A DNA stretch of 64,000 bases from Thiothrix fructosivorans (GCF_017349355.1 NZ_JAFMPM010000008.1:682001-746000); one strand, 5' to 3'; shown: positions 38,715 through 48,549, counted from the first letter of the stretch. The notes: generated from the letters alone by a model not told the origin. A program made the numbers and translations.

Positions 38715-39289
38715 TGTTGATTGCAGGGGTCGATGAGGTTGGGCGCGGTCCCTTGGCGGGGGCTGTGGTTGCGGCGGCGGTCATTCTTGACCCGAATCGC
38801 CCGATTGCAGGCTTGAACGATTCCAAAAAACTTACCGCGAAACGCCGCGAGCAATTGGCGTTTGAAATCCGAGAGAAAGCGCTGGCGTGGAGTCTGGGAC
38901 GAGCCGAAGTGGAGGAAATTGATGCGATCAATATCCTGCAAGCCACGTTTCTAGCCATGCAGCGGGCGTTGGAAGGTTTAGCGGTGCAGCCCGATTTGGT
39001 GAAGATTGATGGCAATCGGTGTCCGCCATCGGCGTATAAAATGGAAGCAATCGTTGGCGGCGATGCAACGGTAGCAGAAATCAGCGCTGCGTCGATCATT
39101 GCGAAAGTGGCACGGGATGCGGAACTGGTGGCGTTGGATGCGGTGTATCCGCAGTATGGCTTTGCCAAGCACAAAGGCTATGGGACAGCGGTGCATTTGG
39201 CGGCATTGCGCGAGTTTGGGGCAACGCCTATCCATCGGCGCAGTTTTGCACCCATTAGGGATATATTGGCAGCAGTTGTTTCAACTTAG
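38714..39289 (+). CDS. rnhB: Ribonuclease HII
   Basis: RNase HII removes ribonucleotides embedded in DNA. The ATG at 38714 (TGATG overlap with the preceding stop) gives 191 aa; a GTG one codon upstream is equally in frame. The active site opens with [14 protein letters not shown] (Asp-Glu). [23 protein letters not shown] and [11 protein letters not shown] follow, and the usual aspartate lies in [11 protein letters not shown]. It ends the lipid A operon. Confidence 0.96.
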   Translation: MLIAGVDEVGRGPLAGAVVAAAVILDPNRPIAGLNDSKKLTAKRREQLAFEIREKALAWSLGRAEVEEIDAINILQATFLAMQRALEGLAVQPDLVKIDGNRCPPSAYKMEAIVGGDATVAEISAASIIAKVARDAELVALDAVYPQYGFAKHKGYGTAVHLAALREFGATPIHRRSFAPIRDILAAVVST

Positions 39290-39454
39290 AGCAAGCATTG
39301 CTCAGTATAATCGAGATTTCGCTACTATTTCGCTAGTCTCGGTAACTCTCCCCCATTCTTGGGCATGAATCTTGCTAGATGAATGACAACAATAAGGTTT
39401 GCAGGCTTTTCAAAGCCGCTATTTACAACATCGACTCCTGACTGGAATAAGTCT

Positions 39455-40933
39455 ATGAAAAAAGAATGGAATCAATACGACCCCGGTGCGTTGTATGACG
39501 AACTGATTGCTGCGGTGCATCAACCGCGTGAAGCGAGCTACAAGCTGGTCGAGTATCTACGTCACCTTACCCCCGAACGTTTTCGTCAATGTGTGCAAGA
39601 ATCCGAGGCTGTTATCCGTGAAATGGGCATAACGTTCACGGTTTACAGCGATGCGGGCAACATTGACCGCGCTTGGCCATTTGACATTATTCCACGCATT
39701 ATTCCAGCAGCAGAATGGGATTGCACCGAAATAGGGCTGAAGCAACGCATACGTGCACTAAATATGTTCATCCAAGACATCTATAACGGTGGCAAGATCC
39801 TCAAAGACGGTGTAATGCCTGCGGACATCGTGCTGCAATCCAAAGGCTACCGCCAAGCGTGCATCGGTATGACTCCGCCGCACGGTGTTTGGGCGAATAT
39901 TTGCGGCTCGGATTTAGTGCGTCATAGCGATGGCGTGTTGTATGTGCTGGAAGATAACTTGCGTGTGCCGTCTGGTGTGGCGTATATGCTCGAAAACCGC
40001 AACATTACCAAGCGCGTGTTGCCGGAAATCTTCAACACTTTGCCGATTCGCCCCGTTAGCAATTACCCTGCGCAATTGTACGAAATGCTCGCATCGTTGC
40101 GCCCTGATCTGGATGACCCAACCATCGCACTGATGACTCCGGGCATCTACAACTCGGCCTACTTTGAACATGCTTTCCTCGCGCAACAAGCGGGTTTGGT
40201 GCTGTTGGAAGGTGCGGATTTGGTGGTCGGCAAAGACGAGTACGTCTACATGAAAACCATCAAAGGCTTAGAGCGCGTCGATGTGATTTACCGCCGTATT
40301 GATGACGATTTCATTGACCCCGAAGTATTCCGCGAAGATTCGATGCTCGGCGTTCCCGGTATTATGCGTGCATGGAAAGCGGGCAAGGTTGCTATCGCCA
40401 ATGCACCGGGATGTGGCGTAGCAGATGATAAAGTCATCTATGCCTATGTGCCGGACATGATTCGTTATTATCTCGGTGAAGAACCAACGCTGCCGAACGT
40501 GCCAACCTATGTGTGCCGTCGCGATGAAGACCGCGAATACGTGCTGGAACATTTGGCAGAATTAGTAGTGAAACCCGCCAATGAATCCGGTGGTTATGGC
40601 ATGTTGGTGGGGCCGCATTCCACGCCGGAAAAAGTTGAGGAATTCCGCACATTGATTCAGGAAGACCCTAACAATTACATTGCCCAGCCGACCTTGAGCC
40701 TGTCGGTCACGCCAACGTCATGTGAAACCCCCCATCAAGAACGCATTAAAATCGCCCCGCGCCATGTGGATTTACGCCCGTTCATTCTCAGCGGCAAGGA
40801 TATTTTTGTCACACCGGGTGGTTTGACCCGTGTGGCATTGGTGGAAGGTTCGTTGGTGGTGAATTCGTCGCAAGGTGGCGGCAGCAAAGATACGTGGATT
40901 GTGGGCGATGTCGTGGAAGGGGAGGAAGTCTGA
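39455..40933 (+). CDS. Circularly permuted type 2 ATP-grasp protein (predicted peptide ligase)
   Basis: Members of this family are predicted to form amide bonds, perhaps adding amino acids to a protein or small peptide, using ATP. The start at 39455 (MKKEWNQYDPGALYDEL) follows GGAATAAG and gives 492 aa; an ATG 72 bp upstream is less likely. Recognisable blocks are GVWANICGSDLVRHSDGVLYVLEDNLRVPSG, the central YIYRRIDDDF-like VIYRRIDDDFIDPE, and the ATP-grasp-type KPANESGGYGMLVGP near residue 390. HVDLRPFILSG and GGLTRVAL lie near the end. It heads a three-gene operon with the alpha-E and transglutaminase genes; a TATAAT occurs at 39306-39311 upstream. Confidence 0.93.
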   Translation: MKKEWNQYDPGALYDELIAAVHQPREASYKLVEYLRHLTPERFRQCVQESEAVIREMGITFTVYSDAGNIDRAWPFDIIPRIIPAAEWDCTEIGLKQRIRALNMFIQDIYNGGKILKDGVMPADIVLQSKGYRQACIGMTPPHGVWANICGSDLVRHSDGVLYVLEDNLRVPSGVAYMLENRNITKRVLPEIFNTLPIRPVSNYPAQLYEMLASLRPDLDDPTIALMTPGIYNSAYFEHAFLAQQAGLVLLEGADLVVGKDEYVYMKTIKGLERVDVIYRRIDDDFIDPEVFREDSMLGVPGIMRAWKAGKVAIANAPGCGVADDKVIYAYVPDMIRYYLGEEPTLPNVPTYVCRRDEDREYVLEHLAELVVKPANESGGYGMLVGPHSTPEKVEEFRTLIQEDPNNYIAQPTLSLSVTPTSCETPHQERIKIAPRHVDLRPFILSGKDIFVTPGGLTRVALVEGSLVVNSSQGGGSKDTWIVGDVVEGEEV

Positions 40934-41892
40934 TGTTATCCCGTGTAGCTGAACGTGTTTACTGGATGGCGCGTTACTTAGAACGTGCCGAAAAAACTGC
41001 CCGCCTGATCAACGTGCATACCGCGTTGCTGATGGATTTACCGGGGCGCATGGAAATCAACTGGTTCACCCTGATTCGCTTGTTCAATGCTGAAAAGGTC
41101 TTCAGCGAACATTACGAATGGGGCAATGAAGCCAATATCATGCAATTCCTGATTGCGGACACCAACAACCCTTCATCGCTGGCAACGTCCTTGGCGAATG
41201 TGCGCGAAAACGTGCGTACTTCGTTGGATGTGTTGCCGGAAGAAATTTGGGAACAAGCTAACCAGATTCATTTGCTGATGACCAATAGTTTGCCGCGCAT
41301 TGCTGACCGTTACGCGCGGCAGATTTTCCTGCGCGAAGTCATGAAGCATTGCCAGTGCATCCGTGGCGCGTTGGACAGCCATATGAGCCGTGACCACAGC
41401 TTCGATTTCATGCAAATCGGCAAGCATCTGGAACGCACCGACATGACCAGCCGGATTCTGGAAATGACATCCTTGCTGTTGTCGGATGATCGTAGCGACA
41501 CGCTGCGTAAATATGACGGCATCTTGTGGACAAACTTGCTGCAAGCATTGAGTGCGCGGCAGATGTATTTGCAGCACATCCATTCACGGGTGGAAGGCGC
41601 GAGCGTGATGCGCTTTTTGATGAATGACACCGTATTCCCCGGCTCGGTGGGTTATTCCTTGGCGGCAATGAGCCGTCGGATGCGCTATTTGCCTGACCCC
41701 GACATGCCGATGACGATGGCGCAACGGGTGCTGGAACATTCGCAAGCGCAAGACGTTGGCGCGATTCCGGCAGAACAGGTACACACCTTGATGGACTATT
41801 TGCAGAGCGAACTGGGCGTATTGCACGCCGAGATTGCCAAGACATGGTTTTATCCTGATCGTAGTGGTCAACAGCAAACACAAGGGCTTTAA
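40933..41892 (+). CDS. Alpha-E domain protein (DUF403)
   Basis: This is a 319-aa, almost wholly helical cytosolic protein of the alpha-E family, always found beside circularly permuted ATP-grasp and transglutaminase genes. The start MLSRVAERVYWMARYLERAEKTAR is the family signature. Further conserved parts are NVRENVRTSLDVLPEEIWEQAN and FDFMQIGKHLERTDMTSRILE. Its biochemical role is unknown, and a scaffold or helper for the ligase is a guess. The ATG overlaps the ATP-grasp stop by one base, and the next gene starts immediately after its TAA. Confidence 0.95.
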   Translation: MLSRVAERVYWMARYLERAEKTARLINVHTALLMDLPGRMEINWFTLIRLFNAEKVFSEHYEWGNEANIMQFLIADTNNPSSLATSLANVRENVRTSLDVLPEEIWEQANQIHLLMTNSLPRIADRYARQIFLREVMKHCQCIRGALDSHMSRDHSFDFMQIGKHLERTDMTSRILEMTSLLLSDDRSDTLRKYDGILWTNLLQALSARQMYLQHIHSRVEGASVMRFLMNDTVFPGSVGYSLAAMSRRMRYLPDPDMPMTMAQRVLEHSQAQDVGAIPAEQVHTLMDYLQSELGVLHAEIAKTWFYPDRSGQQQTQGL

Positions 41893-44800
41893 ATGAGTAT
41901 TCACGTCGCTTTAAACCATTACACCGGGTATAAATTTGATCGCCCGGTAAGCCTGTCGCCGCATGTGGTGCGTTTGCGCCCTGCGGTGCATTCGCGCACA
42001 CCGATTCTGGCGTATTCGCTGAAAATCAAACCGGAAAAGCATTACATCAACTGGCAGCAAGACCCGTTCGGTAACTGGCTGGCACGCTTGGTGTTCCCCG
42101 AAAAAACGATGGAATTCAGCGTGGAAGTTGATGTGGTTGCCGATATGGTGACGATCGACCCGTTCGATTTCTTTGTGGAAGAGTACGCGCAGAAATTCCC
42201 GTTCAAGTACGACAAAGCCCTGCAAAAAGAGCTGATTCCGTATCTGGAAATTGCTGAAGATGGCGAGTTGCTGAAGGAATGGTTGAAAGGTGTTGACCAT
42301 AAACAGCCCAACACCGTGCTGTTCCTGGTGGGAATCAATGGTCGCTTGCAGCAGGACATTGGTTACAACATTCGCCTCGAACCGGGCGTGCAATCGTGTG
42401 AAGAAACCCTGACCACGAAAACGGGTTCATGCCGCGATTCGGCGTGGTTGCTGGTACAAATTTTGCGGCATTTGGGGCTGGCGGCGCGGTTCGTGTCAGG
42501 TTATTTGGTGCAATTGACGGCTGACCAAAAGGCGTTGGATGGCCCTAGCGGGACAGAGGTGGATTTCACTGACTTGCACGCTTGGACAGAAGTGTATTTA
42601 CCGGGTGCGGGCTGGATTGGGCTTGACCCGACTTCGGGGCTGTTTGCAGGTGAGGGGCATATTCCGTTGGCGTGTACGCCTTCGCCGGGTAGTGCTGCGC
42701 CGATTGATGGTTTCACCGACAAGTGCGAAGTCGAGTTCGATTTCCACAATAATGTGCGCCGGATTCTCGAAGACCCGCGTGTGACCAAGCCGTATTCGGA
42801 TGAGCAATGGGCGGACGTGCTGGCACTGGGCAATCAGGTCGAAGCCGATTTGGTGCGCGGCGATGTGCGTTTGACGATGGGCGGCGAACCGACCTTTGTT
42901 TCCATCGACGATATGGATGGTGCGGAGTGGAACACGGCGGCGTTGGGCGAACACAAGCGCGAACGGGCGGGTGTGTTGTTGCGGCGGATGCAGAAAGTGT
43001 TTGCGCCGGGCAGTGCGCTGCAATTTGGGCAGGGCAAGTGGTATCCGGGCGAACCGTTCCCGCGTTGGGCGTTGGGTTGTTTCTGGCGACCGGACGGCGT
43101 GCCAGTGTGGAAAGATCCTGCACTGGTGGCGGACGATCAGAAGGATTACGGCTACAACGATACGCACGCGAAAGTGTTTGCTGAAACAGTGTGCGCCAAG
43201 CTGGCGTTGAACAAAAAGTACCTCGTGCCGGGTTACGAAGACCGTTTGTATTACTTGTGGAAAGAAGCGAACCAGCCTGCGAATGTGGATTGGTTGACCC
43301 TGAATTTGCGGGATAGTAAGCACCGGAACGATTTAGTGATGGCGTTGCAGCGCGGGTTAGATGTGCCGACAGGTTTCGCGCTGCCGTTGCGTTGGGATGA
43401 TGCGACGAAAAGCTGGGCGAGTGCGCCGTGGGAATTCCGTCGCCAAGAGATGTATTTGATTCCGGGCAATTCGCCGATGGGTTTCCGTCTGCCGCTGGAT
43501 AGTTTGGCGTGGACGGCTGAAGACGAGCGCGAAGTCGAGGCGCAGCCTTGCCCGTTTGAAGACCGCCCAACGTTGGCGGATTTCCACGGCGAAGTCGAGC
43601 AGCGTTACAGCGCGTATGTCGCGCCGCCTGAGCCGACCTTGCAGCACGCCGATGCGACCAAAACGATGGTGAAGGAATGGCGCGAAGTGCCGCGTACTAC
43701 CTTGTGTGTGCAGGCGCGGGAAGGGCGTTTGTATGTGTTCCTGCCGCCGTTGCATTTCTTGGAGCATTATCTGGATTTGGTGGCGACGCTGGAAACCACT
43801 GCTGCTGAACTGAAGATGCCGATTTTGCTGGAAGGCTACGAGCCGCCGTCTGATCCGCGTTTGAAATCGTTCAAGGTCACGCCTGATCCGGGTGTTATCG
43901 AGGTGAATATTCACCCGGCGACGACGTGGAAGGAATTGGTTCAGAATACTGAGTTGCTGTACGAAGAGGCACGGTTGTCGCGGCTGGGTGCGGAAAAATT
44001 CATGCTGGATGGGCGGCATACTGGCACAGGCGGCGGCAATCACGTCACGCTGGGTGCGGCTACGCCGAGCGATAGCCCGTTCTTGCGCCAACCGGATGTA
44101 TTGCGCAGTTTGTTGACGTTTTGGCAGCACCATCCGGCGTTGTCTTACCTGTTTTCGGGGATGTTCTTGGGGCCGACTAGCCAAGCACCACGGGTGGATG
44201 AGGCGCGGGATGAGAGTTTGTATGAGCTGGAAATCGCGTTCCAGCAAATGCCGAGCGGACACAATGATCAGCCGTGGTTGGTTGACCGTTTGCTGCGTAA
44301 CTTGCTGATTGATATTACGGGCAATACGCATCGGGCGGAGTTCTGCATCGACAAGCTGTATTCGCCGGATTCTTTCAGCGGTCGCCAAGGGCTGCTGGAA
44401 TTCCGTGGCTTTGAAATGCCGCCTCATGCGCGGATGTCGTTGGTACAGATGTTGCTGATCCGTACCCTGATGGTGCGTTTCTGGAATACGCCGTATGCGC
44501 ATCGCTTGGTGCGTTGGGGCACGGCGTTGCACGACCGTTTCATGTTGCCGCATTACGTGTGGGAAGACATGAAGGATGTGTGTGCGGACTTGCAGGCGGC
44601 GGGGTATCCGTTCCAGTTGGAGTGGCTTGCGCCGTTCCATGAGTTCCGTTTCCCGGTGTATGGGCGCGTGCAATATTGCGGCATTGAGCTGGAATTGCGG
44701 GCGGCGCTGGAGCCGTGGAATGTGTTGGGCGAGGAGTTGAGTAGCCAAGGCACGGCGCGGTTTGTGGATTCGTCGCTGGAACGGGTGCAGGTGAAAATCA

Positions 44801-45252
44801 ATGGTCTGACCGATTCGCGCTATGTGGTGGCGTGTAATGGGCGGCGTGTGCCGATGAAGGCGACGGGCGTGAAGGGTGAGTATGTGGCTGGGGTGCGTTT
44901 CCGCGCTTGGCAGCCGCCTTCCGCGTTGCATCCGACCATTGGGATTCATGCGCCGTTGGTGTTCGACATTATTGATACGTGGAATGGGCGTTCGGTGGGT
45001 GGGTGTACTTACCATGTGTCGCATCCGGGTGGGCGCAATTCCGAGATCTTCCCGGTGAATGCGTATGAGGCAGAAAGTCGGCGCTTCTCGCGCTTCCGTG
45101 AAGAGCATACGCCGGGCGTGATTGAGCCGAAGTTCTTGTCGGAAGCGACGCGGGCGTTCTATGAACATGGGGCGAAGCCGCAGCCGATGAGTCCACCGCC
45201 TGAAGAGGTGAATGCGGATTATCCGTATACGCTGGATTTGCGGCGAGTCTGA
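41893..45252 (+). CDS. Transglutaminase-like/DUF2126 protein
   Basis: This is a 1119-aa fusion. Residues about 1-100 are a transglutaminase N-terminal beta domain (VALNHYTGYKFDRPV). Residues about 160-270 are a papain-like transglutaminase core: the cysteine lies in TKTGSCRDSAWLLVQILRHLG, the histidine in DLHAWTEVYLPGAGW, and the aspartate in GLDPTSGL. From about 330 to the end it is DUF2126, with TMGGEPTFVSIDD, the GKWYPGEPFPRWALG block and GTGGGNHVTLG. The family is predicted to act as peptidase or transpeptidase on the peptide product of the neighbouring ATP-grasp. No signal peptide is seen. It is the last gene of the operon. Confidence 0.95.
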   Translation: MSIHVALNHYTGYKFDRPVSLSPHVVRLRPAVHSRTPILAYSLKIKPEKHYINWQQDPFGNWLARLVFPEKTMEFSVEVDVVADMVTIDPFDFFVEEYAQKFPFKYDKALQKELIPYLEIAEDGELLKEWLKGVDHKQPNTVLFLVGINGRLQQDIGYNIRLEPGVQSCEETLTTKTGSCRDSAWLLVQILRHLGLAARFVSGYLVQLTADQKALDGPSGTEVDFTDLHAWTEVYLPGAGWIGLDPTSGLFAGEGHIPLACTPSPGSAAPIDGFTDKCEVEFDFHNNVRRILEDPRVTKPYSDEQWADVLALGNQVEADLVRGDVRLTMGGEPTFVSIDDMDGAEWNTAALGEHKRERAGVLLRRMQKVFAPGSALQFGQGKWYPGEPFPRWALGCFWRPDGVPVWKDPALVADDQKDYGYNDTHAKVFAETVCAKLALNKKYLVPGYEDRLYYLWKEANQPANVDWLTLNLRDSKHRNDLVMALQRGLDVPTGFALPLRWDDATKSWASAPWEFRRQEMYLIPGNSPMGFRLPLDSLAWTAEDEREVEAQPCPFEDRPTLADFHGEVEQRYSAYVAPPEPTLQHADATKTMVKEWREVPRTTLCVQAREGRLYVFLPPLHFLEHYLDLVATLETTAAELKMPILLEGYEPPSDPRLKSFKVTPDPGVIEVNIHPATTWKELVQNTELLYEEARLSRLGAEKFMLDGRHTGTGGGNHVTLGAATPSDSPFLRQPDVLRSLLTFWQHHPALSYLFSGMFLGPTSQAPRVDEARDESLYELEIAFQQMPSGHNDQPWLVDRLLRNLLIDITGNTHRAEFCIDKLYSPDSFSGRQGLLEFRGFEMPPHARMSLVQMLLIRTLMVRFWNTPYAHRLVRWGTALHDRFMLPHYVWEDMKDVCADLQAAGYPFQLEWLAPFHEFRFPVYGRVQYCGIELELRAALEPWNVLGEELSSQGTARFVDSSLERVQVKINGLTDSRYVVACNGRRVPMKATGVKGEYVAGVRFRAWQPPSALHPTIGIHAPLVFDIIDTWNGRSVGGCTYHVSHPGGRNSEIFPVNAYEAESRRFSRFREEHTPGVIEPKFLSEATRAFYEHGAKPQPMSPPPEEVNADYPYTLDLRRV

Positions 45253-45268
45253 ACGGGGATTCAGGATG

Positions 45269-45295
45269 GAAGGATGGGCGGGATGCTCATCCTTC
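45269..45295. terminator. Hairpin at the convergent end of the ATP-grasp operon
   Basis: GAAGGATG (45269-45276) pairs with CATCCTTC (45288-45295) across an 11-base loop. It lies just past the 45252 stop and overlaps the last codons of the convergent gene ending at 45287. There is no T-run, so terminator function is uncertain. Confidence 0.35.
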
Positions 45296-46825
45296 TTCGA
45301 CCACCCAATCATCCACGCTTTTGGTCTCGCTGCTGAAATTGATGCCGATCAGCACTTTTGGGCGCGGGTCAGTGGCGTACTCACCCGCATACCCCCGGTT
45401 TTTAATCTGATCCATTGCCGCTTTCGCAGTCTTATCCAATTTGAATTCGAGGATGAAAATGTGGGTTGGGGTCTTCACCACGCAGTCGATACGCCCATTG
45501 CTGTCGTTGACTTCTGCCTCGGCGTATTGCCCCAGATAGAAAAATGTCAGGTAAATCAGGCTGTGGTAATAGGCTTCGCGGTCTTGCAGGAAAATTTGGT
45601 AAGGGACTTTCTTGAACACCGTTTTGATGACTTCAATGATCGCAGGCACATCGTTGTCATCGAAGGCATCACTGAGTTGCACCACCATCGGGGTGGTATA
45701 GGATGGCTCGACATGCGCCCATTCTGACATCAGGAAAATCAGCATGGAATTACGCACTTCGCGGTTGGGGTAGTCCAGCCAATACATACCGCGCTTGTCT
45801 TTGCTTTGCAACGTCAAATAACCCGTCTGGAACATGACCGGAATCAGTTGCAAGGTTTCCAGATCGTAATTACCCAGCATTAACTCATCCACTTTGAACT
45901 TATCCAGCCGATACACCTTATCGCGGTGCATCAACTTGGGTAAAAACGTCGGCGTACCGGATTCAAACCAGAAATTGCGGAAATCCCCGTTCGCAAACAG
46001 GTTTAGCACCGAAAATGGGTTGTACAGGGAGGTTTGTAAATCCCACGTATAGCCGTTGTACCAATAACGGATTTTTTTCAGCAATTCAGCGCGGTTGAGT
46101 TGGCAATGCTGCTCCAATTCAGGCATGTACGGCGCGAAATAATGCTCCAATTCTTGTTGGGTGTAACCCGTCAAGGTGGCAAAACGGCGGTGCATGGTTA
46201 AATCCGCCAGATTATTCAGGTCGGAAAAAATCGACACGCGGCTGAATTTCGATACGCCCGTGATCAGCAAAAATTCCAGATACGTGTCACTGTCTTTGAT
46301 GACAGAGTAGAACGTTTTCATGATCTGCTGGTTGGCTTTTGCCTGCGGGATGTCATCGAGATAGTCAATCAGCGGCTTGTCGTACTCGTCGATGAGCAGC
46401 ACCACATTGCTGTGTTTGTTGGCGAGTTTTTCCAGCAATTCAGTGAACAGATTTTTCAGGGTGAGGCTGTGTAATTCGACCTGATAGTGTGTGGCGCATT
46501 GGTGTAGGGCTTGTTGCAATGCCGCATCCAGCCCTGAACCTTGATAGTCCAGCTTGTTGATGGAGAGATGCACCACCGGATGCACCTTGCCCCAATCCCA
46601 CTGATCGGCAATCCACAAGCCGTCGAACAGGGCGCGATTACCTTGGTAAATTTCTTTGATGGTAGATAGCAATAGCGATTTTCCGAAGCGGCGCGGGCGC
46701 GACAGGAAGAAGTATTTCCCTGTCGTAAGTAAGCGGTGGATGGCTTCCGTTTTGTCCACATACAGGCAGTCACGGCTGCGAAGCTCGGAAAAGGTTTGGA
46801 TACCGACGGGTAAGCGTTGCAACAT
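45287..46825 (-). CDS. AAA-ATPase-like protein with C-terminal PD-(D/E)XK nuclease domain (DUF1703 type)
   Basis: This 512-aa protein belongs to a widespread, often multicopy family of uncertain role, sometimes linked to selfish or defence elements. The N-terminal ATPase-like domain has YVDKTEAIHRLL, the variant P-loop FFLSRPRRFGKSLLLSTI near 40-55 and Walker B VVLLIDEYDKPL near 145. The C-terminal nuclease-like domain shows GRIDCVVKTPTHIFILEFK near 455-475, giving the D...ExK triad, and YAGEYATDPR. It points opposite to the flanking peptide-ligase and protease genes and splits that locus, consistent with later insertion. No mobile-element ends were found. Confidence 0.92.
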   Translation of the reverse strand: MLQRLPVGIQTFSELRSRDCLYVDKTEAIHRLLTTGKYFFLSRPRRFGKSLLLSTIKEIYQGNRALFDGLWIADQWDWGKVHPVVHLSINKLDYQGSGLDAALQQALHQCATHYQVELHSLTLKNLFTELLEKLANKHSNVVLLIDEYDKPLIDYLDDIPQAKANQQIMKTFYSVIKDSDTYLEFLLITGVSKFSRVSIFSDLNNLADLTMHRRFATLTGYTQQELEHYFAPYMPELEQHCQLNRAELLKKIRYWYNGYTWDLQTSLYNPFSVLNLFANGDFRNFWFESGTPTFLPKLMHRDKVYRLDKFKVDELMLGNYDLETLQLIPVMFQTGYLTLQSKDKRGMYWLDYPNREVRNSMLIFLMSEWAHVEPSYTTPMVVQLSDAFDDNDVPAIIEVIKTVFKKVPYQIFLQDREAYYHSLIYLTFFYLGQYAEAEVNDSNGRIDCVVKTPTHIFILEFKLDKTAKAAMDQIKNRGYAGEYATDPRPKVLIGINFSSETKSVDDWVVEEG

Positions 46826-46855
46826 GGCGGTGGTCTGTTTTCAGTGGCGATGGGG

Positions 46856-47070
46856 CTAGGATAGCATTTTCTGGGTATTTCTGATTGATGCTATCTGCCG
46901 ATCATGCCACCGACCCAACACCGCCAGCGCAACCACAGCCCCCAGTAACGCCAGCGCCATATCCGATTGCGTATCCCATACATAACCTTGCGTACCCAAA
47001 AACGCTTCCGCCGATTCGCCCGAAAATGCTGCGACCGCCCATTCAATCAGCTCGTAGAGTACGACGAGTG
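46856..47070 (-). pseudogene. 3' fragment of a second DUF2238 (YjdF-like) gene
   Basis: Translated on the minus strand, this segment reads LYELIEWAV, then FLGTQGYVWDTQSDMALALLG, then GRWHDRQ, nearly the same as the C-terminal third of the intact gene at 47846-48466, before diverging and ending at a TAG (46856). The first two thirds are absent and no start remains. The DNA match to 47880-48060 is high. It is the left remnant of a tandem duplication. Confidence 0.85.
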
Positions 47071-47093
47071 CTGTTAAGCACGGAGTGGATGTC

Positions 47094-47130
47094 CGTGGTA
47101 TATTGATGATTCATCGACAATCTGAGGAAA
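47094..47130 (+). promoter_or_regulatory. Promoter of the hlyIII gene, copy 1 of a duplicated promoter
   Basis: GGATGTCCGTGGTATATTGA contains an extended -10 (TG-G-TATATT, hexamer 47099-47104). It is followed about 20 bp later by the TCTGAGGAAAT ribosome-binding region. The same block recurs at 48501-48545 before another gene. No strong -35 is present in either copy, and conservation of the extended -10 in both supports function. Confidence 0.55.
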
Positions 47131-47135
47131 TTTCG

Positions 47136-47786
47136 ATGCAAGCCAAAAACATGACCCATTACAGTCTAGGTGAAGAAATTGCCAATGCCGTCACGCATGG
47201 CTTGGGTACTGCGGCAGCGATTGTGGCGTTGACATTAATGATGGTAAAAGCGTCAGGGACACTAGACGCGGCTAATATAGCCGGAGTAGCTGTGTATGGC
47301 GCGAGCTTGATCATTCTGTTCCTGTGTTCCACCCTGTACCACAGTTTTTATCACCCGACCGTCAAGGCAGTGTTGAAGCGGCTGGATCACAGCGCCATCT
47401 TTGTGCTGATTGCGGGAACCTATACGCCGTTTTTGATGATTACCCTGCATTCCCCATTGGCACGGGTACTGCTGTTTGTGATCTGGGGAATGGCAGTGGC
47501 TGGGGTGTTGTTCAAGGTGTTTTTTATCCACCGGCTGAAACGTGCATCCTTGGTGATTTACCTGCTGATGGGCTGGTTGTCGTTGCTGGTAGTGTATGAG
47601 CTGTATGTGGCGTTGCCAGCCCCCGGTTTTGCGCTGCTGGTGGCTGGCGGGCTTGCCTATACGGTTGGGGCGCTGTTTTATGCGGCGAAGCAATACCACT
47701 ACACCCATGCTATTTGGCACCTGTTCGTGCTGGCTGGGGCTGCTTGCCATTGCGTGGCGATTGCGGTGTATGTGATCCCGGCGTAA
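47136..47786 (+). CDS. Hemolysin III/PAQR family membrane protein
   Basis: This is a 216-aa seven-helix inner-membrane protein of the HlyIII/PAQR (YqfA/TrhA) family. Some relatives influence membrane fluidity; hemolysis is not implied. The chosen ATG at 47136 follows GAGGAAATTTC. The family's zinc-site motifs are visible: STLYHSFYHP and LDHSAIFVLIAGTYTP in the N-terminal half, and HAIWHLFVLAGAACHCVAI at the C-terminus. A truncated copy of its 5' end lies at 48550-48591. Confidence 0.93.
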   Translation: MQAKNMTHYSLGEEIANAVTHGLGTAAAIVALTLMMVKASGTLDAANIAGVAVYGASLIILFLCSTLYHSFYHPTVKAVLKRLDHSAIFVLIAGTYTPFLMITLHSPLARVLLFVIWGMAVAGVLFKVFFIHRLKRASLVIYLLMGWLSLLVVYELYVALPAPGFALLVAGGLAYTVGALFYAAKQYHYTHAIWHLFVLAGAACHCVAIAVYVIPA

Positions 47787-47845
47787 ACGCTTTGTCCAAT
47801 GGCTAATAGTCAACTGGACTTGTCTGTGCCTGCCAGCCGCAAGGT

Positions 47846-48466
47846 TTACATCATCGACGAGCTTGACCGCAGCCTGCACACTGTCAACTGCCGATCATGC
47901 CACCGCCCCAACACCACCAGCGCCACCACAGCCCCCAGCAACGCTAGCGCCATATCCGACTGCGTATCCCACACATAGCCTTGCGTACCCAAAAATGCTT
48001 CGGCGGATGTACCCGAAAATTCCGCGACCGCCCATTCAATCAGCTCGTAGAGCGCACTGAATGCCAGACAGAAACTCACAATGAAGAAATTCATCCAGCC
48101 GCGCCCGTTAATGATGGCTTTGCGGATGAGGATTTCGCGGGCAATCAGCGCGGGCACGAAACCTTGCACAAAATGCCCTACTTTGTCGTAATTGTTACGC
48201 TCAAAGCCGAACCATTCCTTGAACCAGTCAAACAGCGGCACTTCTGCGTAGGTGTAATGCCCACCCACCATCAAGATGATGCAGTGGAACAGGATCAGCA
48301 CGTACACCAGCGGCGTGAGCGGAAATGACCTGTAGGTAAACGCCAGCACTACAAGCCCAATCAGCGCAGGCACCACTTCCAGAAACCACGTGAAGTAGTC
48401 TTTTGGATGGATGCCTGACCATAACAGCGTGGCAGCAAAAATACCGAGCCAAAGCGTTTTTAACAT
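47846..48466 (-). CDS. DUF2238 (YjdF-like) integral membrane protein
   Basis: This is a 206-aa polytopic membrane protein with about six hydrophobic segments. The family pattern HYTYAEVPLFDWFKE, NYDKVGHFVQGFVPALIARE, and FSALYELIEWAVAEFSGTSAEAFLGTQ is clear. No function is established for the family. The extreme C-terminus (residues about 193-206, LTVCRLRSSSSMM) differs from that of the fragment at 46856-47070 and looks like read-through into new sequence. It is convergent with hlyIII (60 bp apart). Confidence 0.9.
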   Translation of the reverse strand: MLKTLWLGIFAATLLWSGIHPKDYFTWFLEVVPALIGLVVLAFTYRSFPLTPLVYVLILFHCIILMVGGHYTYAEVPLFDWFKEWFGFERNNYDKVGHFVQGFVPALIAREILIRKAIINGRGWMNFFIVSFCLAFSALYELIEWAVAEFSGTSAEAFLGTQGYVWDTQSDMALALLGAVVALVVLGRWHDRQLTVCRLRSSSSMM

Positions 48467-48500
48467 GCGTTGTGTGCGTCCTGTTGATTGTTATGAGCGC

Positions 48501-48545
48501 GGATGTCCGTGGTATATTGATGCTTCACTTATCATCTGAGGAAAT
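48501..48545 (+). promoter_or_regulatory. Second copy of the hlyIII-type promoter, upstream of the metallopeptidase gene
   Basis: GGATGTCCGTGGTATATTGA is shared exactly with the region upstream of hlyIII, including the extended -10 (hexamer 48513-48518). A possible -35 TTGTTA lies at 48488-48493 with a 19-bp spacer. ATCTGAGGAAAT follows. It now appears to drive the gene at 48588. Confidence 0.5.
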
Positions 48546-48549
48546 CCCG

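Noticed and set aside
39290-39454. Hairpins (GAGCAA/TTGCTC) after rnhB as an intrinsic terminator
   Set aside because: No T-run follows, and a TATAAT lies directly after. The region more likely holds the promoter of the ATP-grasp operon, which I could not complete with a -35.
43357-45312. 651-codon open frame antisense to the transglutaminase/DUF2126 gene
   Set aside because: It is rich in Arg, His, Pro and Gln and lacks any domain. It is a shadow produced by codon bias of the real plus-strand gene, which has a complete domain architecture.
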